Position numbers and translations under genes: made by a program. From Actinomycetota bacterium (lineage in GTDB: Bacteria; Actinomycetota; Thermoleophilia; Gaiellales; Gaiellaceae), in NCBI GenBank assembly GCA_900299235.1, contig OMIZ01000030.1, positions 1 to 63,237 of the forward strand: a stretch of DNA of 63,237 nucleotides. The letters are read 5' to 3'. Of the stretch, positions 19,485 to 28,243 are shown in pieces; the first letter of the stretch is position 1; each line of letters begins with the position of its first letter. The notes under the pieces are model-generated. The model made no database searches, was not told the origin of the DNA, and saw nothing but the letters and a program-made list of their open reading frames with translations.

Positions 19485-20159
19485 CTACTTCACCTCGTTC
19501 CGCAACGTGCCGATGCCGTCGATCTCGATCTCGACGACGTCACCGGGGCGCAGGGTGATCTTGGGATCGCGGAACACACCGACACCTTCAGGGGTACCGG
19601 TGAGGATGAGGTCGCCCGGCTCAAGCGTGATCACGGCCGAGACGTACTCGATCAACTTTGGGAGGCGGAAGATGAGATTCGCGGTGCGAGAGTCCTGAAG
19701 CGTCTCGCCGTTCAACCGCTGCTGGACGCGCACGTCGGACGGGTCGAACTCAGCGGCCGGCACGATGCGCGGGCCGACCGGACAGAACGTGTCGTACCCC
19801 TTGCCGCGGAACCACTGGCCATCGCCGAACTGCGCATCGCGCGCGCTGACGTCGTTCGCGCACGTGTAGCCCGCGATGTAGTCGAACGCGTCGTCCTGCG
19901 AGACATGCGACGCCGTCTTGCCGATCACGAGGGCCATCTCGGCCTCGGCGTCGACATGACCGATGTTCGGCGGCAACACGATCGCATCGCCGTCGCCAAT
20001 CAGCGTATTCGCGAACTTCGAGAACATCAGCGGTGCCTTCGGCAACTCCATCCCGGACTCGCCGGCGTGGTCGTCGTAGTTCAACCCGATGCAGATGATC
20101 TTCGGGTCGCGGCGGCCAAACTGCGCCTCCCAGCTATCCCGGACGGAACTATTGCTCAC
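19485..20159 (-). CDS. fumarylacetoacetate hydrolase family protein
   Basis: [42 protein letters not shown]...DVSARDAQ...[18 protein letters not shown]. Confidence 0.92.
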   Translation of the reverse strand: MSNSSVRDSWEAQFGRRDPKIICIGLNYDDHAGESGMELPKAPLMFSKFANTLIGDGDAIVLPPNIGHVDAEAEMALVIGKTASHVSQDDAFDYIAGYTCANDVSARDAQFGDGQWFRGKGYDTFCPVGPRIVPAAEFDPSDVRVQQRLNGETLQDSRTANLIFRLPKLIEYVSAVITLEPGDLILTGTPEGVGVFRDPKITLRPGDVVEIEIDGIGTLRNEVK

Positions 20160-20174
20160 TCGGTACCTGCCTTC

Positions 20175-21134
20175 CTACGCAGTTGGGGCCGTGACAAGGC
20201 CCAGGGTTAGAAGTTCACGGAAACGCTGGACGGTAGCTGCAACACCGTCGGCAAACGGGGTCGTAGGTACGGGCCCTGCAAGCTCGGTGAACGAGGTGCT
20301 GTCAACTTCTTCTGGGAACGGCAGCGGTGCGCCCTCGAAGCGGACGTCCGAACCGGGCGCAACCATGCCGATCGCATCGACGACGTCGTCCATCGAGACG
20401 GCCATTCCGGGGAGGTTGTGCACGGTCGAGCCCGTTGCCTTCGCGAGGCTCGCAGCGATGAAACACTGGGCGACGTCTCGGCCGAACTGAAACTCGCTGC
20501 GACCACCGTACGGGATCGTGAAAGGAACGCCCGCCGCGGCCGCGAGCATCGCCGTTGTGGGCGCGGAGGTGAGGCCCTGATCGCGACCGACGCCGTACAC
20601 CGTGTGTGGTCGCAGCCCAACGCTCGCAACGCCATTCTCGGTTGCATACACCCAGGCTGTGCCTTCATTGGCGCGCTTGTAGACACCGTAGATCGTGCTC
20701 GGGTGAGCACTCATCGACGGCTCGGCCCCTTCCTCGTAGGCGTCAAATGCGGCAACCGAAGACGCGTAGACGATCGGGCCCAGGCCTTCACGCTTCTTGG
20801 CGAGCTCGAAGATATTGACCGTGCCGAGCACGTTCACCCGCGCGCCGAGCGGCGGGTCGGCACGGCAGAACGGAACCTGCAGAGCGGCGAGATGAATGAT
20901 GTTCGTCACTCCGTGCTCGTCGACGGTGCGCTCAAGCTGCTCGAGGTCGGTGATGTCGCCAGCGACGTGCGGAACGTTTTCGGCGCGCTCGGGTCCGAGC
21001 AGGAGCTTCACGCGTCGCGCATCGGTCGACAGATCGAACGTCACAACGGGGCTACCCGCCTCGACGAGCTCATGGACAACCCAGGCTCCGATGCATCCGT
21101 GGGCACCGGTTACAAGAAACCGTGGCTCGCTCAT
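20175..21134 (-). CDS. NAD-dependent epimerase/dehydratase
   Basis: FLVTGAHGCIGAWVVHELVEAG, YASSVAAFD, STIYGVYKRANE (YxxxK). Confidence 0.9.
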   Translation of the reverse strand: MSEPRFLVTGAHGCIGAWVVHELVEAGSPVVTFDLSTDARRVKLLLGPERAENVPHVAGDITDLEQLERTVDEHGVTNIIHLAALQVPFCRADPPLGARVNVLGTVNIFELAKKREGLGPIVYASSVAAFDAYEEGAEPSMSAHPSTIYGVYKRANEGTAWVYATENGVASVGLRPHTVYGVGRDQGLTSAPTTAMLAAAAGVPFTIPYGGRSEFQFGRDVAQCFIAASLAKATGSTVHNLPGMAVSMDDVVDAIGMVAPGSDVRFEGAPLPFPEEVDSTSFTELAGPVPTTPFADGVAATVQRFRELLTLGLVTAPTA

Positions 21135-22087
21135 GAGGCGGGATCCAGCAGGATCTTCGAGAACTCGGCGGGACGATCGACGAGGTTGGCGAAGGCCTGC
21201 GCACCTTCCGACAGCGGTGCGTCGTCAAGCCATGAGAGGTCGAGGACGCCCTCGGCAAGGATGTCGATCGCCTCCTGAAATTCCGCGCGGGAGTACGCGA
21301 ACTGGCCGCGCAACCGGATCGAGCGGCGGACGAGCAGAGCCATCGGGAAGGTCGCCTCAGCGTTGCCAAGTCCGACCATCACAATCGATCCGCCGTTCTC
21401 GACAGCATCGATCGCGGCACGCCACGTCGCTTCGAACCCAGCCGCATCAATCGCAACGTTCGCAGCGGCCGGAGGCAGCTTTGAGGCGTCGGTTTCAACG
21501 GCCGCAGCGCCAAGCTTCTTCGCGATCTCAAGGCGTGCAGCAACCGGATCGATCGCGGTGACATGCGCACCCTTGCGCGCGGCGGCGTAGATCGTCAGGA
21601 GACCGATCGGGCCGCAGCCAAAGACGAGCACGTTCGAGCCTGGCCCGAGGTTCTCCGGGCCGATCGCACCAACGCAGCACGCGAGCGGCTCGGCGAGTAC
21701 AGCACGGCGAGCGTCGATGCCCTCAGGTAGCGGAACGAGACACTTCTCGGGGGTCGAGACGTGCTCGGCGAACACACCGGCTCGGTGCAGGCCGATCAAC
21801 TTCCACGAGCCGCAGAGGTTGTCGTCACCCGCGAGGCAGTGGACACATGTGCCGCAGCCGATGATCGGGTAGATCGCATACCGCCCGCCGTTGTGGCGCA
21901 CGACGACCTCATGGCCGAGCACAAGCGGTGGCACGCGAGGCCCAGGGTGGCCGCGATAGCCGTGCAGATCTGAGCCGCAGATCCCCGCGAGCTCGATATC
22001 GACGATCACCTCGCCGGGGCTGGGCTCGGGAGCTGCAATCTCCTCGAACTCGATACTGCGCTCTCCGTACCAGACAAGGGCTTTCAC
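21131..22087 (-). CDS. zinc-dependent medium-chain alcohol/polyol dehydrogenase
   Basis: ELAGICGSDLHGYRGHPGPRVPPLVLGHE, CGTCVHCLAGDDNLC, VLVFGCGPIGLLTIYAA. Confidence 0.9.
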   Translation of the reverse strand: MKALVWYGERSIEFEEIAAPEPSPGEVIVDIELAGICGSDLHGYRGHPGPRVPPLVLGHEVVVRHNGGRYAIYPIIGCGTCVHCLAGDDNLCGSWKLIGLHRAGVFAEHVSTPEKCLVPLPEGIDARRAVLAEPLACCVGAIGPENLGPGSNVLVFGCGPIGLLTIYAAARKGAHVTAIDPVAARLEIAKKLGAAAVETDASKLPPAAANVAIDAAGFEATWRAAIDAVENGGSIVMVGLGNAEATFPMALLVRRSIRLRGQFAYSRAEFQEAIDILAEGVLDLSWLDDAPLSEGAQAFANLVDRPAEFSKILLDPAS

Positions 22088-22878
22088 GTCGTAACTCCTA
22101 TCGAACGGTCGTGGGCTGCTGAAAAGGATGCAAGCTGGGGCGGTTCGCCAGCGGGAATGAACTCGAGCCCGACCTTGCCGGTGTAGCCGGCGGTGTCGAG
22201 CGACTCGAGGAAGGCGGTGAAGTCGATCGTTCCCGTGCCGGGCGCGCCACGCCCCGGACTGTCGGCGTACTGCACGTGGGAGATCAGCCCGACGTATGCA
22301 CCCACATCACGGACGGGATCGATTCCTGCCATAGCCGCATGGTAGGCGTCATAGAGCAGTCGAACGTGGTCAGAACCGACCGCCTCAACGAGCCCGGCGG
22401 CAGCCTTCGGTGTCGAGACGAGCGCCCCGGGAACGTCGTGTTCGTTCAAGTGCTCGATAACGATCGTCACACCCGCCCGAGCGGCATGTCCGGCGAGCTC
22501 GCGAAACATCCCGACAGCGATATCCCACTGCGACGAGAGGCTGACTCCAGCAACCGCACGCCCAACGAGCACATTGATGAACGGAGCCTCGAGCGCCGAC
22601 CCAAGCTCAATGGCAGCCGCAAACGCCTCGAGATTGCCACGGCGAGCCGTGGGGACGTTCATGAAGCCGCGCTCACCCGCAGCGAGATCGCCGCCATCCA
22701 TGTTCAGGCACGAGACCGCCACGCCCGCAGCCTCAACACTGCTCGCGAAGCCTGCGACATCAGCGCCAGGCCACCAGGTCTCAACCGTGTCGAACCCAGC
22801 CGCCGCTGCAGCAGCAGGCCGCTCGACGAGCGGTAGAGCTGCATAGAGCGTCGAGAGATGAGCGGAAAAGCGGGTCAC
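22084..22878 (-). CDS. hydroxypyruvate isomerase-like TIM-barrel protein
   Basis: VTRFSAHLSTLYAALPLVERPAAAAAAGFDTVETWWPG...VIEHLNEHDVPG...LLYDAYHAAMAG...GKVGLEFIPAGE; GTG 22878 start (listed ORF to 23178 is an extension). Confidence 0.85.
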   Translation of the reverse strand: MTRFSAHLSTLYAALPLVERPAAAAAAGFDTVETWWPGADVAGFASSVEAAGVAVSCLNMDGGDLAAGERGFMNVPTARRGNLEAFAAAIELGSALEAPFINVLVGRAVAGVSLSSQWDIAVGMFRELAGHAARAGVTIVIEHLNEHDVPGALVSTPKAAAGLVEAVGSDHVRLLYDAYHAAMAGIDPVRDVGAYVGLISHVQYADSPGRGAPGTGTIDFTAFLESLDTAGYTGKVGLEFIPAGEPPQLASFSAAHDRSIGVTT

Positions 22879-24443
22879 CGGCGAATGACCATCCCGCCGC
22901 GGTTCCCGGTCAGCTCGCCATCGCGCAGCGTGTGCACCCCGTTTACGAAGACATGCACCATCCCCTCGGCAAGCTGGTTTGGCTCGTAGGTCGTGGCGGT
23001 CTCGGAGAAACGGTTCGGGTCGAAGATCGCAAGGTCGGCGCGAGCACCTTCCTCGATGTGACCGCGGTCGCGCAGACCGATCCGTGCGGCGGGCTGACCG
23101 GTGAGCTTGTGTACTGCCTCGGCGGTCGTGAGCAGCTTGTTCTCGCGCACCATGAAGCGGTAGAACCACGACGCCCACGTGTAGGCGCCATGGAACGACG
23201 CCTCAGCGAGCGGGCCATCGGGGGCCATCGTCGTTGCGTCGGAGCCCGGAACACACAGCGGGTGCGCGAACGCCTCGCGCTGTTGATCCTCGGAGTAGGC
23301 GTTGATGATGACCATCAGCTTGTGCGGCTCTTCCAGCGCGCCAAGCAGCAGGTCGTAGATCGTGTCGAACACGTCCTGCCCCCGCTCGGCCGCGATCGAG
23401 CCGAGGTCACGCCGTGCGAGGTCGGGCCAGAAGCGGTTGTCGAAGAGGACGATCCTGCTCCAATCCTTGCCTGCACTGAGGATGCTCTCGTGACCGCGCA
23501 TCTGATCGCGCTTTGCAGGGTCACGCAGGATCTGCTCGAGCTCAGCGGGCGGCGCCGAGAGCGCCCACGCCGGAAGAGCGGCGAAGAGATGCGTCAGCCC
23601 GAAGGTGCGCGTATGCATGTCGAACTCGACGTCAAGGCCGCGGGCGCGGGCGGCCTCAACGAGCTCGGCACAGCGGCGGGCTTCGTCGAGACCATTACGG
23701 GGAACGAGGTGCGAGACCTGCAGCTTCGTATCGGCATGCTCGGCCGTGCGGATCGCCTCTGCCACGGCCTCTGCAGCACCGGCGTCGCGCTTCCGCGTGT
23801 GCGTCGCGTACCACCCGCCAGCTGCACGATTTGCGCGAGCAAGCGCCGTCAACTCTTCCTCGCTCGCACCTGCCTCGGGTGCGTACTCGAGCCCGGTCGA
23901 GTAGCCCCACGCGCCTTCGGCAAGCGACTCGCGCAAGAGGAAGGTCATCTCAGCGAGCTCCGTCTTGGTCGCGGGACGGTCGGCAACACCGAGCACCGAG
24001 AGTCGCAACTGCCCGTTCGGGACGAGGCTCAGGACGTTGACTGCCGGGCCTGCCTGCTCAAGCCGCTCGAAGTACCCACCCGCGCTCGACCAGGTCATCG
24101 GAATGTCCTCGCTGTAGCCGTACACGGCCTGCTGCGACAGCTTGACATCGCGCACCGGGAAGCACCCATGCCCGCAGTTGCCGATCACCTCAAGCGTGAC
24201 GCCCTGGTAGATCGCGCTCTTCGCGCGTGGGTCTACAAGGAGCGTGTAGTCGGAGTGACTGTGGATATCGATGAAGCCAGGGGCGACAACGAGGCCTGAG
24301 ACATCAAGCTCCGGTGCACCCGTGTCAGGCACCTCACCGACCGCAACAACACGGCCATCCGAGATTGCAACGTCACCGGTGTACGGCGTCTGACCGGTTC
24401 CGTCGGCGATCGTTCCGCCACGAAGGACGAGGTCGGGGATCAT
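22875..24443 (-). CDS. N-acyl-D-amino-acid deacylase family amidohydrolase (paralog 1)
   Basis: LVLRGGTIADGTGQTPYTGDVAISDGR...GFIDIHSHSDYTLLVDPRAKSAIYQGVTLEVIGNCGHG. Confidence 0.9.
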   Translation of the reverse strand: MIPDLVLRGGTIADGTGQTPYTGDVAISDGRVVAVGEVPDTGAPELDVSGLVVAPGFIDIHSHSDYTLLVDPRAKSAIYQGVTLEVIGNCGHGCFPVRDVKLSQQAVYGYSEDIPMTWSSAGGYFERLEQAGPAVNVLSLVPNGQLRLSVLGVADRPATKTELAEMTFLLRESLAEGAWGYSTGLEYAPEAGASEEELTALARANRAAGGWYATHTRKRDAGAAEAVAEAIRTAEHADTKLQVSHLVPRNGLDEARRCAELVEAARARGLDVEFDMHTRTFGLTHLFAALPAWALSAPPAELEQILRDPAKRDQMRGHESILSAGKDWSRIVLFDNRFWPDLARRDLGSIAAERGQDVFDTIYDLLLGALEEPHKLMVIINAYSEDQQREAFAHPLCVPGSDATTMAPDGPLAEASFHGAYTWASWFYRFMVRENKLLTTAEAVHKLTGQPAARIGLRDRGHIEEGARADLAIFDPNRFSETATTYEPNQLAEGMVHVFVNGVHTLRDGELTGNRGGMVIRR

Positions 24444-25609
24444 GCGCGGTTGCCTCCGTAGGTTGAGCGGAACTCGCGGCCTTCGGCGTACCGCGAGAGT
24501 GAGAAGCTGGCGATGTCGGCGTAGTCGACGCTCTTGCCGAGCAGAGCGTTCCCGACGAGCTCGCCGATTGCAGGCCCGAGCTTGAAGCAGTGGCCGCTAC
24601 CGCCAGTGGCGAGGTAGACCCCCTCAAACCCGTCGACCGGCCCGAGCAGGGGGTGCCAGTCGGGCGTCACTGTGTAAAGGCCTGCGCGGCCGTCGACCTT
24701 CTTCACACCGGCGAGGCGCGGGATCCGGTCGACGAGCCGCTTGCGTACATCGGCCTCAAACACATCCGACACCGTGGTGTCGTAGCCGTCGGGTTCGACG
24801 TTTTCATAGTCCTTCGGAAAGCCCCGGCCGATCAACAGGGCGGCGGGGCCGTACTCGGGCGCGGGCCGCATGTAGACACGGTCGATCTGTGCCGAGATGG
24901 AGCAGGGAATTGTCGCCTCGGCACCGGTGTCGAACACGACGTCCTGCTCGCGGGTGATCTGCACGGGCAACTCGAGGCCAAAGCCAGCGCTGAGCTTGTG
25001 CGTCCACGCTCCCGCAGCAAGCACCACGTTCTCGCACGGGAGCACCTCGCCGTTCACCTGAACGCCCTTGACGCGGCCGCCCTCGACGATCACCGCCTGG
25101 GCAGGCGAACGATCCTGTGCTCGCGCACCCAGCCGACGAGCCGCCTCGATATAGGCCTCGGTCGTCGCGACCGGGTCAGCGAAGCCGGACGCTTCCTCGT
25201 ACAGCGCGTAGGCGATCCCGTCGGTGCGGATCCCGGGCACGATCGCACCGAGATCATCGACCTCGACGCTCAGCGATCCCTCGGCGATCTGCATCGCCCG
25301 GTTCTGCTTGGCGAGTTCGGTGTCTGCCTCGTCTACCAGGAAGAGCCAGCCGACCTTGGTGTAGACCGGCTCGCAGCCGGTCAGCTCGGGCAGGCGCATC
25401 AACGCGTCACGCGATCGCACGGCCATGCGGACGACCTGCGGATTCGAGTAATGCCCGCGCACAATCGCGGCGGACTTCCCCGTCGACTCCAGACCGAAGC
25501 CGCCCGCCTCGAGCAGCAGTGCGTCCATGCCGCCCTTCGCGAGCTCCCAGAGCGTCGTCGCGCCCATGATCCCGCCGCCAACGACAATCGTTGTTGCGCC
25601 CTTGGACAT
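24440..25609 (-). CDS. FAD-dependent amino-acid oxidoreductase (DAO family)
   Basis: IVVGGGIMGATTLWELAKGGMDALLLEAGGFGLESTGKSAAIVRGHYS; C-term YLATGGSGHCFKLGPAIGELV. Confidence 0.9.
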   Translation of the reverse strand: MSKGATTIVVGGGIMGATTLWELAKGGMDALLLEAGGFGLESTGKSAAIVRGHYSNPQVVRMAVRSRDALMRLPELTGCEPVYTKVGWLFLVDEADTELAKQNRAMQIAEGSLSVEVDDLGAIVPGIRTDGIAYALYEEASGFADPVATTEAYIEAARRLGARAQDRSPAQAVIVEGGRVKGVQVNGEVLPCENVVLAAGAWTHKLSAGFGLELPVQITREQDVVFDTGAEATIPCSISAQIDRVYMRPAPEYGPAALLIGRGFPKDYENVEPDGYDTTVSDVFEADVRKRLVDRIPRLAGVKKVDGRAGLYTVTPDWHPLLGPVDGFEGVYLATGGSGHCFKLGPAIGELVGNALLGKSVDYADIASFSLSRYAEGREFRSTYGGNRA

Positions 25610-25611
25610 CG

Positions 25612-26502
25612 TTAGCTCCCGTACACCGGGACGATGTAGCGAGGATCACGCGTTCGTGCCCGGTACCCGTCTCGAAGGGCCTGCACCTGCGGATGCTCGG
25701 AGCTCGCGATGGGGTTGCCATCGATCTCCGCGATCGCCACCACACCTGCGCCAGAGCCGGTGATGAACGCACCGTCGGCGAGATAGAGCTCCATCGGATA
25801 GATCTCGCGCTCCTCGACAGGGATGCCCTGCTCGTGCGCAATCTCGATGATTGTGCGGCGTGTGATGCCGGGGAGGGCAGCGCGCGTCGTCGGCGTCGTG
25901 AGAACACCGTCGAAGAACGCAAAGACGTTGGCGCCTGTGCACTCGGCGACCGCGCCCTGCTGGTCGAGCATGATCGCGTCGTTCATTCCGGCGGCATTTG
26001 CCTGGCGCTTCGCGATCACCCCGTCGAGGTAGTTCAGCGACTTGATGTGCGCACCCACCGAGCGCGGCGCCTTGCGCACCACCGAGCTCGTGAGCAGTCG
26101 GATCGGCGCATCGCCAAGGAGCGGCGGGAACGGGTAAGCCGCGACGATCATCGTCTGGTCGGGACACCGCGTCGGGTCGATACCCGGCATACCAACGCCG
26201 CGCGTGACCATGGGCCGAACATGCGCATCGCGCAACTCGGAGCGACGAATCACCTCGCAGATCACGTCGATGATCTCGTCTGGGCCAAGCGGCATGTTCA
26301 GACCGAGCGATCGCGCCGAGCGACCAAGGCGAGCCATATGGTCGTGCGGCCGGAAGAGCGCGCCATCGAAGCAGCGCATTCCCTCAAAGATGCCGTCGCC
26401 GTAGAGCAGGCCGTGATCCCAGATCGGCACGGTCGCCTCGGCGCCGCTCACGTACTTCCCGTCGATGTAGACGGTCAGCCGGCTCGGATCCCAGCCGCTC
26501 AT
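25612..26502 (-). CDS. class IV PLP aminotransferase (branched-chain/D-amino-acid type)
   Basis: VYIDGKYVSGAEATVPIWDHGLLYGDGIFEGMRCFDG; IKSLNYLDGVIAKRQANAAG. Confidence 0.9.
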   Translation of the reverse strand: MSGWDPSRLTVYIDGKYVSGAEATVPIWDHGLLYGDGIFEGMRCFDGALFRPHDHMARLGRSARSLGLNMPLGPDEIIDVICEVIRRSELRDAHVRPMVTRGVGMPGIDPTRCPDQTMIVAAYPFPPLLGDAPIRLLTSSVVRKAPRSVGAHIKSLNYLDGVIAKRQANAAGMNDAIMLDQQGAVAECTGANVFAFFDGVLTTPTTRAALPGITRRTIIEIAHEQGIPVEEREIYPMELYLADGAFITGSGAGVVAIAEIDGNPIASSEHPQVQALRDGYRARTRDPRYIVPVYGS

Positions 26503-27656
26503 GCGTCCCCCTTCTTCTTATTGACGGACTCGACGGTCTGGTAGTGACCCTGCTTCTGCCACCGCTCGTGCGCGAGCGCGACCGCGGCCGCGTTGATGTC
26601 GAAGCCGTGGCCGGGAAGGTCGTTGAGGCGGTAGCGACCGCCCGTCACGTCAGGCGCCTCGCCGAGCGTCAGCCGCTCTGCGAGCAACTGGTGCATCACC
26701 TGGTTGCCGAGTGTGAGGTTCGGGATCGTTGAAGCGACCTGCGCGTGCGCGTAGAACGCGATCTCGCTCTGCATGAACGCGTGCAGGTTGATGTTCAGGC
26801 CGTGCGCCCCGGTCATGAATGCCTGCTGACGGAAGCGCAACAAGCCGCCCGCATCGTGCGGCCCCTGCACGATCACGTCGGCGGCTTCCTTCTGCAGCAC
26901 ATGCCGTAGCTGAGCGGTCGTGAACACCGACTGGTCGGCGGCGATCTTGACGTTCACGGAGCGACGCACGTGGGCGAGACCGTCGATGTCGCCAGAGGGT
27001 GTCGGCTGCTCGACCCAGTCGAGGTCGTACTGCTCAAGGCGCCGGATCCGGTCGACGGCAGTTGCGAGATCCCATGCCTCGTTGGGATCGATACGCAGGA
27101 GCGGCTCAGGACCGATCGCCTCGCGTACCGCGGCGACACATGCGTCGTCGTCACGCGCCCCACGCCCGACCTTGAGGTAGATCACGCGGTACCCCTCGTC
27201 GGCGAACTTCCGGGCGTCAGCCGCGAGCTTCGCCGGCTCGTCGCCCTGCAGGAAGCCGAAGTAATCGAGTTCAGATTGCACCTGGCCGCCGAAGAACGCG
27301 CGGCTCGGAACGCCAAGGCCACGGCCGAGCGCATCCCAACAGGCAACTTCGATGCCAGCGATCGCGAAGCCGGCGAACTGGGGGAACATCTTCCAACGGC
27401 CTTCAGTCCAGATCGACTTGAGAATCGCCTCGACGTCGCCAACACGCTTGCCGATCAACTGGCGCGACATCTGCTCGCCCGTCACAGCGATCGCGCGGGG
27501 GTCTTCGCAGACGGCGTCGCCGTATCCGGTGATCCCCTCGTCGGTGTGCACCGTGAAGAGCACGAGGTTCGCGCCAACCTGTGTGCCACCCGCCCAATGG
27601 AACTCCTCGACAAGCGGGATCGCGAGCGGTGTTGCGTCGATACGAGTGATCCTCAC
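26499..27656 (-). CDS. mandelate racemase/muconate lactonizing enzyme family protein (enolase superfamily)
   Basis: LLRIDPNEAW, LDWVEQPTPSGD, KIAADQSVFT metal-ligand segments; YLKVG at the KxK position. Confidence 0.9.
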   Translation of the reverse strand: MRITRIDATPLAIPLVEEFHWAGGTQVGANLVLFTVHTDEGITGYGDAVCEDPRAIAVTGEQMSRQLIGKRVGDVEAILKSIWTEGRWKMFPQFAGFAIAGIEVACWDALGRGLGVPSRAFFGGQVQSELDYFGFLQGDEPAKLAADARKFADEGYRVIYLKVGRGARDDDACVAAVREAIGPEPLLRIDPNEAWDLATAVDRIRRLEQYDLDWVEQPTPSGDIDGLAHVRRSVNVKIAADQSVFTTAQLRHVLQKEAADVIVQGPHDAGGLLRFRQQAFMTGAHGLNINLHAFMQSEIAFYAHAQVASTIPNLTLGNQVMHQLLAERLTLGEAPDVTGGRYRLNDLPGHGFDINAAAVALAHERWQKQGHYQTVESVNKKKGDA

Positions 27657-28243
27657 GAGAGCTCCTTCAGGCCGTAGATGTCAACAGTTTTTTCGCCCGC
27701 AGCGATGCGAGCCATGATCCCCGCCTCACGCTCCTCAAGGGCGGTAATCGCCTCCTTCACGCGATCCCAGTCGGCCGCTGGCACGACCGCAACGCCATCG
27801 GCATCGGCGCAGACGATGTCGCCCGGATCGACGCGCGTGCCACGCAGCGTGACGGGCCGCTCAACCGAGCCGGGGCCGTTCTTGTCAGGACCGGCCGGCG
27901 ACGTGCCGACGTGGAAGACAGGGAACCGCTGCTTGACGATCTCGGGACGATCACGGATCGCGCCGTCGAGAATCACACCGAGGATGCCGCGCTCCGCGCA
28001 GGCCTGGGCAAGGATGTCGCCGAGGTGGGCGGTGACCTGCGCGCCGTTACCGATCACAAGCACCGTTCCTGCGGGAGCAAGCCCGATTGCGTGATGCAAG
28101 GCGAGGTTGTCGCCAGGGGCGACCTCAACCGTGTACGCAGGCCCGAGCACGTAGGCCTCGGGATAGACGGGTTCAAGACCTGTGATGACCCGAGCGGTGC
28201 CACCGCTCGCCGACCAGACGATTGCCGAACCGGGATTGCTCAT
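27653..28243 (-). CDS. RraA/demethylmenaquinone methyltransferase-like aldolase family protein
   Basis: VLVIGNGAQVTAHLGDILAQACAERGILGVILDGAIRD...GDIVCADADGVAVVPA. Confidence 0.88.
   Translation of the reverse strand: MSNPGSAIVWSASGGTARVITGLEPVYPEAYVLGPAYTVEVAPGDNLALHHAIGLAPAGTVLVIGNGAQVTAHLGDILAQACAERGILGVILDGAIRDRPEIVKQRFPVFHVGTSPAGPDKNGPGSVERPVTLRGTRVDPGDIVCADADGVAVVPAADWDRVKEAITALEEREAGIMARIAAGEKTVDIYGLKELS

Noticed and set aside
22932-24299. 455-aa plus-strand ORF opposite the D-aminoacylase gene
   Set aside because: Shadow ORF from high-GC codon bias; no recognisable domain, low-complexity Arg-rich translation, while the minus strand encodes a clear enzyme.
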